Positions 1 to 6,636 of a stretch of DNA of 8,831 nt are shown here, one piece after another (position 1 is the stretch's first letter; every line of letters starts with the position of its first letter). Made by a program: the position numbers and the translations under genes. Under the pieces are notes generated by a model that saw only the letters and a list, made by a program, of their open reading frames with translations, was not told the origin of the DNA and searched no databases. The DNA comes from Bacteroidales bacterium UBA2295. GTDB lineage: Bacteria; Bacteroidota; Bacteroidia; Bacteroidales; Tenuifilaceae. Where the stretch lies: contig DDWD01000080.1 of NCBI GenBank assembly GCA_002345825.1, positions 8,516 through 17,346 of the forward strand, written 5' to 3'.

Positions 1-258
1 GGCGATTTTAATGCAGACCTAGAAACCATTATGAAGCAAAAGTACATTGCTATGTTTGCAAGCATTGAGTCGTGGACCGATTATCGAAGAACCGGATTCC
101 CCAACCTCACGCCCAACGAAGGAGGTGATCATAATCAGAACCCCGGGGGCTATATTCCCCGCCGATTACCCTATTGCCAAACCGAGAGGTTATACAATCC
201 CAATTTACCAAGTCCTCTTCCAAATCTCCAGGATAGATTTTGGTGGGATCAGGAATAG
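1..258 (+). CDS. SusD-like lipoprotein (SusD-like_2 type), C-terminal fragment
   Basis: The reading frame is open from base 1 and ends at a TAG at 256-258, giving the last 85 residues of a protein that starts outside the window. The sequence has the closing signature I recognise from the SusD/RagB-like group often annotated SusD-like_2: KYIAMFASIESWTDYRRTG, then FPNLTP, then IPRRLPY followed by a Y/N-rich tail. Members are outer-membrane lipoproteins that lid a SusC-type TonB-dependent transporter and bind the nutrient at the cell surface. By family habit its SusC partner should lie immediately upstream, off the left edge. It converges on the SusD gene at 345-1637, which has a different C-terminal signature, so the two belong to different subfamilies and different operons. 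An internal ATG at 31 is only an in-frame methionine and not the start. Substrate unknown. Confidence 0.85.
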   Translation, partial: GDFNADLETIMKQKYIAMFASIESWTDYRRTGFPNLTPNEGGDHNQNPGGYIPRRLPYCQTERLYNPNLPSPLPNLQDRFWWDQE

Positions 259-281
259 AATGGTTGAAGTAGAGTTGAGCA

Positions 282-312
282 AAAGGCTGATGGATGGTTC
301 ATCGGCCTTTTT
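282..312. terminator. Hairpin terminator between convergent SusD-type genes, probably bidirectional
   Basis: Eleven bases, AAAGGCTGATG (282-292), pair with CATCGGCCTTT (300-310) with a single G-T pair and a 7-base loop. On the + strand the stem runs into TTTTT; on the - strand it ends in CCTTTTG, a shorter T-run. It lies 24 bases after the stop of the + strand gene and 33 bases beyond the stop of the - strand gene, so it can serve both. This is a reading of sequence complementarity; no folding energy was computed. Confidence 0.75.
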
Positions 313-344
313 CCTTAAGGTAGATGATAAACAAAAGAGTTCAC

Positions 345-1637
345 CTATTCGCTTATAAGGCTGTTTGCGTTTAGCTCCGATAGGGGGATTGGGAAATAGT
401 ATTTCGAAACGGGTATGCCAAGCAGCTGGTTAGCCCTGCCCGTTCTAACTAAATCGAACCATCGATGCCCTTCAAAGGCAAACTCATGTCTTCGTTCCAA
501 TTCAATAATTTGCAAAAGCTCGCTATACGAGTCGCTTTGGATGCTATCCAAGCCTGCTCTATTTCGCACAGCATTAATATCGTTGCAAATTGAAATAATA
601 TCTCCACCAGCAAGGGCTTTGGCCTCTGCTCTTAGCAAGTAGAGCTCGGCTAAGCGGAATACATGAATGTTGTCGTCTCCCCCCGAGATATTTTCGTACT
701 TGTTACAGTAGTAGGGAGAGCCCAGAAAAAGATTTAATCTTGAATCGTTGGGTTCAAAAGATTCAATCAGATCTTGTTCAGGGGCAATTTCGTATCGCCC
801 TTTTAAACTTGTTGGGTAGCAATATTCAGCCAGTCTATTCCTGTCGCTTGATAGTTTGGTAAATCTCAGCTCAAAGATTGACTCAGCACCACCTTCTGTA
901 GTAAATATTTTCTCGTAGTTATCCAGCAATCTCCTGTCGCTGGCAATCACTGTGTCGGCATAGCTTATTGCGATTTCATAATCATCCATGAATAGACATA
1001 CTTTAGCTAGCAATGTTTTTACAGCCAAGTCGGTAATATAGTGCGGGTTGGTATGGCTAATCACATTATTAGCACTCTTCAGATCCAAGATAATTTGGGT
1101 AAAAACTTCATTTTGACTCGATTTAGCCATATCCAGGTTGTTCGCATTGAAACTGGGCTCAAGTCTCAACGGAATATCTTTGAATAGTTGGGTAAGGTTG
1201 TAGTAACTCAGAGCTCTTATAAATAGCAGTTCAGCCATATACTCGGCACGCCTCTCTTCAGCCATATTTAGCTCAGTGTTGGTCAGGTGATATAGTACAG
1301 TGTTACACCTGTTAATCGCTATGTATGGCCCCGACCAAATTCGCTCGAGGTACGTGTTGTCGGCCAAAACATTATAACTGTTGAGTTGCGAAAACTCAAT
1401 AATGGTTCCACCGTTATAAGCGTTATCGCTTCCAATTTCATTAAATATAATCAGCCCTCTGCCGTAGTAATTCTCCGATTGTAATGCATCGTAACAGCCT
1501 CTAATGGCGGCCTCAACATCGGACTCACTTGTGATTGCTAGCTCCTCGGGGATAGAGTCGTTTGGGTCGATATAGAGAATTTCATGGCAAGCCGTAAAGG
1601 CTACTAATGCTACTACTGAAATTAATGCTCGTTTCAT
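345..1637 (-). CDS. SusD/RagB-family outer-membrane nutrient-binding lipoprotein
   Basis: This 430-residue protein is the surface lipoprotein partner of the SusC-like transporter just upstream, 12 bases away. It opens with a lipoprotein signal, MKRALISVVALVAFTAC, in which Cys17 would be lipidated; the lipobox FTAC is slightly off consensus. The frame could be extended four codons to a TTG at 1649, but the ATG at 1637 is preferred because it begins the signal peptide properly and has AGGAG three bases upstream. The N-terminal half carries the SusD pattern of helices (EAAIRGCYDAL, RALSYYNLTQLFKDIPL). The C-terminal half has VFRLAELYLLRAEAKAL near residues 326-342, ELERRHEFAFEGHRWFDLVR near 379-398, and the closing YYFPIPLSELNAN. 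These are hallmarks of the RagB/SusD family. It is shorter than the usual roughly 450-600 residues, mostly in the middle, with no sign of a break. The ligand cannot be inferred. Confidence 0.9.
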   Translation of the reverse strand: MKRALISVVALVAFTACHEILYIDPNDSIPEELAITSESDVEAAIRGCYDALQSENYYGRGLIIFNEIGSDNAYNGGTIIEFSQLNSYNVLADNTYLERIWSGPYIAINRCNTVLYHLTNTELNMAEERRAEYMAELLFIRALSYYNLTQLFKDIPLRLEPSFNANNLDMAKSSQNEVFTQIILDLKSANNVISHTNPHYITDLAVKTLLAKVCLFMDDYEIAISYADTVIASDRRLLDNYEKIFTTEGGAESIFELRFTKLSSDRNRLAEYCYPTSLKGRYEIAPEQDLIESFEPNDSRLNLFLGSPYYCNKYENISGGDDNIHVFRLAELYLLRAEAKALAGGDIISICNDINAVRNRAGLDSIQSDSYSELLQIIELERRHEFAFEGHRWFDLVRTGRANQLLGIPVSKYYFPIPLSELNANSLISE

Positions 1638-1649
1638 AAACTCCTGCAA

Positions 1650-4600
1650 TTAAAAGGTAACGGTTAATCCGAGCGAAAATATCCTAGCCGTTGGATATGT
1701 AAAAAACTCAACTCCCGATCGTATGGCATCAACTCCTGCATAGTTAACCTCTGGGTCCATTCCAGAGAATCTGGTCCAAGTAATAAGATTTTGTGCCTGA
1801 ATGTAAATTTGGAATTTAGATAGTTTAGCCTTTTGTAGCGAATTCTCATCAAAGCTATAGGCTAACTTGAGCGATTTTAATCTGATGTAAGAGCCATCCT
1901 CAATGAATCGAGTAGAGATGCGATTGTTCTCATTGGGGTCAATGCTTGTTGCTCGAGGAATGTTGGTAATATCACCGGGTTGCTGCCAACGATCCAGCAC
2001 AGCAACTGATTGGTTGTTGGCCTTCATCGTTTCAATGTATCTGCGGGTGCCGTTAAATATTTGATTTCCGTATGAGAATTGCAGAAACAAATTAAGCGTG
2101 AGGTTTTTGTACCCTAACTCGTTTGATAGCCCTCCATCGAAAAGAGCGTGTGGCGATCCAATTTTTTGCCGATCATTCACATCAATTATGCCGTCATCAT
2201 TTTTATCTTCGAAAACAAGATCCCCTGTAGCTGGATCAACACCTAACGACTTGTATCCATAGAATATTCCAATGGGTTCTCCCACCTCAATTCGCTGAGA
2301 ACCTCTACCAATATTATCGATTGGCTGGTTGTTATACAGCTCTGTAACCTTATTTCTATTGGCCGAAAGGTTTAGTGAGGATTCCCAGTCCACAATATCA
2401 GTGGTGTAATTATACGAAACCTGCAGCTCCACACCCTTGTTCTCCAGTTTACCAATATTTGTTATCACTCCGCTAAAACCCGAAGATGGTGGAGTGGGCT
2501 TGTTAAGGAGCAGATCTTCCGTTTTTTTATGATAAAAATCGAGGGTGATATGTAATCTATGGTTAAATGCAGAGGCATCAATACCAACATTGGCCTGCTT
2601 TGTGGTTTCCCATTTAAGCTGTGGATTTGAAATGTTTACAGGATAAATTGCTGGCGACTCATTGTACTCAGCAGTGCTAAAACGGTTGATATACAGGAAA
2701 TCGGGTATTTGATCGTTCCCTGTAATGCCATAGCTGCCTCGAAACTTCAATTCATTAAACAAGCCAGAGTTGAAAAAATCTTCCTCAGAGATCCGCCACA
2801 TCAAATCACCTGATGGGAAAAGTCCAAACTTATTCTTATCGCTAAAACGCGACGACCCATCGTATCGGGCATTAAGCGTTGCCATATACTTGTTACTTAT
2901 ATTGTAACGGGCTCTACCAAAGTACGATACTATTGCCGATTCATCGGAAAATGCATCTGCCGATATTTTTTCGGCAGAGCTGATAATGTACTCCAGCATA
3001 TCGCTGGCAAAGAGTTCGCCCCTAAGGTATGTTGAGCTGCGCTGCTCCTTTTCAAACTCGTATCCTAAAAGCATATCAATAGATTGACCGTGGCTAAAAC
3101 GTTGCTTGTAGCTAAGTATGTTGCTAAGGAAACTTTTGCGTGCCTCGGAGGTGGACTCAATGCCTAGCCCTTGATACTTGGCTCCTTGGCGCGTGGATGG
3201 TGGGTCGAAAGTATGCTCTCTAAAGTTTATAAAATCGAAACCATACTTGAATGTATAGCTTAAATTATCATAAAGTTTAAAGGTTGAAAAAACGTTTCCA
3301 AAAGCGCGCCAGTTATAGGCCAGGTTGGTGTGTTGTTTTACAATTGAAACTGGGTTTGCGAATGGGCCATCGTCGTTAAAAGATCCATCGCTGTTTAAAA
3401 TAGGGTACGTAGGGTATCTCGATAGCGCCATTGAAACTGGTGAGTTAAGTGACTGATCACCCTCTTTGCGGTTGTTGGTTGAACTGTTTAGCGAAAGGCT
3501 TGAACCAATAGAAATGCGCTTATTTAGCTTTTGATCGAAATTGAAACGAGCTCCGTACTTGCTAAAATCGGTTCCCATTACTACCCCTTGCTGATCTATG
3601 TAATGACCAGAAAAGAAGTAGCTCGTTGTTTCATTGCCACCAGTGAAAGAAAGGTTATAGCTGTGAAAAGGGGCAAGCCTATAGATTTGATCTTGCCAAT
3701 TAACATCAATACTATTATTTGCAATCTCATCCGGGCTAAAGGGTGGAGTATCTCCGTCGTTTATTGCTGCTTCATTGCGGAGCTGCATGAATTGTTTCGA
3801 GTTAAGCATCTTGTATAGGTTGCTCACTTGTTGCAAACCTTGATTTGTGTGGAAGGTAATTGAAGGCAAACTTGCTTTCCCTCTCTTAGTGGTGATTAAA
3901 ATAACCCCGTTTGACCCTCTGGCTCCGTAAATAGCCGTTGCCGATGCATCTTTTAAAATGGAGATGGATTCAACATCAAAAGGGTTTAAGTCGGAAATGG
4001 TATTAACACCCTGTCCGCTAAAAATGATTAAGCTAAGATCTCTGGCAATTATTGGAACTCCATCAACAACGTATAGTGGTTCTGCTCCTGCTGTAATGGA
4101 ACTAATTCCTCGAATTCGAACGGTCATTGCTCCACCTGGAGTGCCAGAGTTTTTACAAACGGTGAGGCCGGTTAGCTTCCCTTTTAGTGACTCAACAATT
4201 ATGGGTGTGGTGAATTCGGTTAGCTTGTTGGATTTGATGCTGCTTATGGCGCTGGAGATAAGTTTTCTTGAGTCCCTGCCATATCCATATGCTACAACTT
4301 CATCCAGGATATGAGGACTTTCTTGGAGATAAATCTTAAGGTATGTATCGCCAACTATTTGTTGGTTAACAGTATGATATCCAATGAATGAGAAGCTCAC
4401 TGAATTTACTTGGGTCGACGACTCAATGCTAAAAGTACCGTTTGAGCCAGTGGTCGTTCCTTCAATAGAGTTTTCAAGGAGTACATTAACCCCTGATAGG
4501 GGTAAACTGTCTCTTGCATCAAGAACAATCCCGGAAATGTTGGTTTGAATGATTCTTAACCCCCGTTGTGGTACTTTTGTTAAGATTATTTGATGCCCCC

Positions 4601-4886
4601 GAACCAAGAAATCGATACCTAAAAGAGGGAATACATCGCTTAAAATTTCTATTGTTGTTTTGCGCTGGGCATTGTAGGTGATAATTTCACCCACATCTAT
4701 ATCGTTGTTGTTATAAACAAATGTATACTGTGTTTCCCTTTCGATATGGTTCAACAACTCCTTAACGGGCTTGTTGTGGATTGTAACATCAAGTTTAGTA
4801 TGTGATTGTCCCAAACCCACAATTGGTATGGAAATCGCTAAAACTGTGAGTATACTCAGTAATCGATTATGGGTTTTTAAAGGCAC
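1650..4886 (-). CDS. SusC/RagA-family TonB-dependent transporter with N-terminal STN signalling domain
   Basis: This outer-membrane active transporter has 1078 residues. Domains in order: signal peptide about 1-26 (hydrophobic LLSILTVLAISIPIVGLG, cleavage before QSH); STN domain about 30-105; carboxypeptidase-regulatory-like beta-sandwich about 115-188 (SGVNVLLENSIEGTTTG, FSFIGY); TonB-box-like segment LDEVVAYGYG near 194-203; plug about 205-335 with SGTPGGAMTVRIRG, LYVVDGVPI and ILKDASATAIYGARGSNGV; then a beta-barrel ending in the aromatic-terminal strand SLGLTVTF. The STN domain is the feature of FecA-type transporters that signal to a FecR anti-sigma factor, which here is the next gene upstream, 21 bases away. 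The only suitable in-frame start is GTG at 4886, because an in-frame TAA lies four codons upstream and the signal peptide begins directly after the GTG. That GTG overlaps by one base the stop of a three-codon ATG mini-ORF. The substrate could be a glycan, a peptide or another polymer; no enzyme in the operon points to one. Confidence 0.95.
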   Translation of the reverse strand: MPLKTHNRLLSILTVLAISIPIVGLGQSHTKLDVTIHNKPVKELLNHIERETQYTFVYNNNDIDVGEIITYNAQRKTTIEILSDVFPLLGIDFLVRGHQIILTKVPQRGLRIIQTNISGIVLDARDSLPLSGVNVLLENSIEGTTTGSNGTFSIESSTQVNSVSFSFIGYHTVNQQIVGDTYLKIYLQESPHILDEVVAYGYGRDSRKLISSAISSIKSNKLTEFTTPIIVESLKGKLTGLTVCKNSGTPGGAMTVRIRGISSITAGAEPLYVVDGVPIIARDLSLIIFSGQGVNTISDLNPFDVESISILKDASATAIYGARGSNGVILITTKRGKASLPSITFHTNQGLQQVSNLYKMLNSKQFMQLRNEAAINDGDTPPFSPDEIANNSIDVNWQDQIYRLAPFHSYNLSFTGGNETTSYFFSGHYIDQQGVVMGTDFSKYGARFNFDQKLNKRISIGSSLSLNSSTNNRKEGDQSLNSPVSMALSRYPTYPILNSDGSFNDDGPFANPVSIVKQHTNLAYNWRAFGNVFSTFKLYDNLSYTFKYGFDFINFREHTFDPPSTRQGAKYQGLGIESTSEARKSFLSNILSYKQRFSHGQSIDMLLGYEFEKEQRSSTYLRGELFASDMLEYIISSAEKISADAFSDESAIVSYFGRARYNISNKYMATLNARYDGSSRFSDKNKFGLFPSGDLMWRISEEDFFNSGLFNELKFRGSYGITGNDQIPDFLYINRFSTAEYNESPAIYPVNISNPQLKWETTKQANVGIDASAFNHRLHITLDFYHKKTEDLLLNKPTPPSSGFSGVITNIGKLENKGVELQVSYNYTTDIVDWESSLNLSANRNKVTELYNNQPIDNIGRGSQRIEVGEPIGIFYGYKSLGVDPATGDLVFEDKNDDGIIDVNDRQKIGSPHALFDGGLSNELGYKNLTLNLFLQFSYGNQIFNGTRRYIETMKANNQSVAVLDRWQQPGDITNIPRATSIDPNENNRISTRFIEDGSYIRLKSLKLAYSFDENSLQKAKLSKFQIYIQAQNLITWTRFSGMDPEVNYAGVDAIRSGVEFFTYPTARIFSLGLTVTF

Positions 4887-4907
4887 TATAACAACATCTT
4901 AAAACTG

Positions 4908-5843
4908 TTATTGTCTTGATGTATAAATAATCCTATTGCCGGAAATTTCATACTCAAAAGGTACAACAATTTTAAGGATTTCTGTTATTTCATCCAACGA
5001 TTCGTCTTTAATTGTTAGGGTAACTTTAGTTGTTAAATCCAACTGTGGATCCATATGGTAATCAAACCCATACCAGCTGGATAGCTCCTTTATGATCGTT
5101 TTAAATGAACAGTTATCGAAAACCATTCGATTATCGCTCCAGCTAAAGGGCAGTGAGGTGATGTTTTTTCTCTCCACAATCTGGTTGGTTTCATTTGATA
5201 AAACAACAATATCGCCCGGAGCAAGGGTAACCTCTTGTGATGGGTTAGATACTTGCACACTTCCAGCAATGAGCCCCGTTTCAACAATCCCTGTTTTATC
5301 CTTGGCCTTTACATAGAATCTGGTTCCTAAAACGGTAATACTTGTCTTTCCGATTTTAACTGTAAATGGTTTGTCAGGCTCCGTTTTAATATCGAAGTAA
5401 CCTTGCCCTGAGAATAAAATTTCGCGAGAATTTTCTTCAAAATTTTCAGGATATTTTACAGTGGTATTAGGCTGTAACCATAGGGTTGAGCCATCGGGGA
5501 GTTCCAGCTGTGTTCTAGTTCCTTTTTCAGATACAAAAGTGATGTAATTCTTGTTTGCCGTAATCACATCAATTGAATAGTATATGCCAACACCCAGGAC
5601 TGTGATGAGGAGTAATACTGCAGCTGCGTTTCTAATAAAAAAATATTTAAACCTTTTCTCGGGCTGATTAACCTGTTGCCATCCCAGTTTTCGGGTTACT
5701 CCCTTCCACATTTTATTGGTGTCGGGTTTTGGGTAACGTTCCTTTAGGGGCTCAATATTATCCCATATACCCTGCATCTCATTCTCATCGGGGAGATTGA
5801 AATCGGGCTCTGATCCGGGATTTTCAATTCTATCTTTACTCAT
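4908..5843 (-). CDS. FecR-family anti-sigma factor (FecR domain plus DUF4974)
   Basis: This is a 311-residue inner-membrane regulator with one transmembrane helix at about 71-91 (AAAVLLLITVLGVGIYY). The first 70 residues form the polar cytoplasmic part that would hold the sigma factor. The periplasmic part begins with a FecR domain at about 103-200: LELPDGSTLWLQPNTTVKYP, ILFSGQGYFDI, KPFTV and VLGTRFYVKA are typical motifs. A DUF4974 region follows at about 238-309 (VFDNCSFKTIIKELSSWYGF to GNRIIYTS). The family relays a signal from an outer-membrane transporter to an ECF sigma factor. Gene order fits this, with sigma factor upstream and STN-bearing transporter downstream. The 64-base gap from the sigma gene is the largest in the operon, so a second promoter there is possible, although I see no clear TAnnTTTG element in it. 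The ATG at 5843 is the natural start, with no better candidate upstream. Confidence 0.93.
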   Translation of the reverse strand: MSKDRIENPGSEPDFNLPDENEMQGIWDNIEPLKERYPKPDTNKMWKGVTRKLGWQQVNQPEKRFKYFFIRNAAAVLLLITVLGVGIYYSIDVITANKNYITFVSEKGTRTQLELPDGSTLWLQPNTTVKYPENFEENSREILFSGQGYFDIKTEPDKPFTVKIGKTSITVLGTRFYVKAKDKTGIVETGLIAGSVQVSNPSQEVTLAPGDIVVLSNETNQIVERKNITSLPFSWSDNRMVFDNCSFKTIIKELSSWYGFDYHMDPQLDLTTKVTLTIKDESLDEITEILKIVVPFEYEISGNRIIYTSRQ

Positions 5844-5907
5844 TATCGTTTAGTTCTACTCTATGTTAGTATTACGCTTATATGGGGCTATACCCTTAAT
5901 GCTACAA

Positions 5908-6492
5908 TTACCATAAACTACAGGTAATTATAAAAAGTGCAAGTGAAAATTCGTAGTTGTTTTTTACATTCTTTTTAAGTTGCTGTAAGGCAAGTCGCAT
6001 ATGTGTTTCAACCGTTTTGATAGAGATATTTAGTTTTTCTGATATCTGCTTGTATGTTAACCCCTCGTTACGGCTGAGTAAATAAATTTGTTTGCGCTTT
6101 GAGGGTAACTCGCGAATAGATTCTTCAATAATCGCATTGAGCTCACCATACTCCAGTGATTCGTCGGTTGAAGGGCTGTTGTTGTTTGAATAAGATATGA
6201 AATTTTTGTGAAACTCTATCTCTTTGTTCTTTCGCCTTATGGTATCAATTAGCGCATTTTTAGCTATTGTAAAAGCATAGCTGCTAAACGATAGCTCCTC
6301 CTTTAAATCAAACCGCCTTGTCCAAATTTTCACAAAAACCTCTTGGGCAATCTCCTCAGCCTCCTCTTTATTTCGAATATAGTGCATGGCAAAATAGTAA
6401 ATTCGTTCGGCGTATTTTGAGAATAACTTTTGAAATGCAACCTTATCATCAAGCACTACCTTACGAACAAGTATTTTGTCATCTTCGTTCAT
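5908..6492 (-). CDS. ECF-type RNA polymerase sigma factor
   Basis: This 194-residue sigma-70-family factor has only regions 2 and 4, as in the ECF group. Region 2 spans about 18-86 (FQKLFSKYAERIYYFAMHYI, EEAEEIAQEVFVKIW, SYAFTIAKNALIDTIRRK) and would bind the -10 element and the core polymerase. A polar linker follows at about 90-115. Region 4 spans about 120-172, with the helix-turn-helix LTYKQISEKLNISIKTVETH recognising the -35 element. It is the first gene of a sigma-fecR-susC-susD unit and would direct transcription of the transporter genes when released by the anti-sigma factor. The C-terminus after region 4 is a short hydrophobic tail (SLALFIITCSLW), seen on some Bacteroidota ECF factors. 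The start ATG at 6492 lies 31 bases downstream of a good TAnnTTTG element, which suggests that the sigma gene is read by the housekeeping polymerase. Confidence 0.95.
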   Translation of the reverse strand: MNEDDKILVRKVVLDDKVAFQKLFSKYAERIYYFAMHYIRNKEEAEEIAQEVFVKIWTRRFDLKEELSFSSYAFTIAKNALIDTIRRKNKEIEFHKNFISYSNNNSPSTDESLEYGELNAIIEESIRELPSKRKQIYLLSRNEGLTYKQISEKLNISIKTVETHMRLALQQLKKNVKNNYEFSLALFIITCSLW

Positions 6493-6523
6493 TGTGAAAA
6501 ATTGTATTAGTATCTATAAACCA

Positions 6524-6531
6524 CAAAATTA
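6524..6531 (-). promoter_or_regulatory. Candidate Bacteroidota -7 element for the sigma-fecR-susCD operon
   Basis: Read on the - strand this is TAATTTTG, an exact match to the TAnnTTTG element of the major Bacteroidota sigma factor, 31 bases before the ATG of the ECF sigma gene. The expected -33 position holds a T-rich tract (CTTTTTTA) but no clear TTTG. The match is short and the region AT-rich, so chance cannot be excluded. Confidence 0.5.
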
Positions 6532-6558
6532 TAAATATTTAGTAAAAAAGCATTATCA

Positions 6559-6571
6559 GTTGTAGTACAAC
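6559..6571. promoter_or_regulatory. Palindrome upstream of the sigma operon promoter (possible operator)
   Basis: GTTGTAGTACAAC is a perfect 6-1-6 inverted repeat whose near edge lies 27 bases upstream of the TAATTTTG element, roughly at -35 to -50 from the inferred transcription start. A dimeric regulator could bind there. It sits between the chemoreceptor terminator and the sigma promoter, so it would concern only the sigma operon. The function is inferred from position and symmetry alone. Confidence 0.3.
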
Positions 6572-6586
6572 AGTGCTGGTGCACAT

Positions 6587-6613
6587 AAAAAAAACGGCTA
6601 CTTAGCCGTTTTT
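6587..6613 (-). terminator. Rho-independent terminator of the chemoreceptor gene
   Basis: AAAAACGGCTA (6590-6600) and TAGCCGTTTTT (6603-6613) are perfect complements; the physical loop would be about six bases (TACTTA). On the - strand the hairpin is followed by eight Ts (complement of 6587-6594). It starts 23 bases beyond the chemoreceptor stop codon, so it should close that transcript and insulate the sigma operon from read-through. Confidence 0.85.
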
Positions 6614-6636
6614 AAACCATTATATTACTGTCAGTT

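Noticed and set aside
282..312. Hairpin as a possible attachment site or CRISPR-like repeat
   Set aside because: It is a single copy with a flanking T-run between convergent genes, and there is no integrase, cas gene or second repeat unit in the window. A terminator explains it fully.
47..358. 103-codon + strand frame overlapping the left-edge SusD-like gene
   Set aside because: It is out of frame with the recognisable SusD-like C-terminus and runs through the terminator hairpin, so it is a shadow frame.
1638..1649. TTG start at 1649 for the SusD gene
   Set aside because: It adds only four residues in front of a complete lipoprotein signal peptide and would place the AGGAG sequence inside the gene; the ATG at 1637 is better.
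3958..4314. 118-codon frame on the + strand within the SusC plug region
   Set aside because: It is antisense to highly conserved plug motifs, and the translated product shows no family signature.
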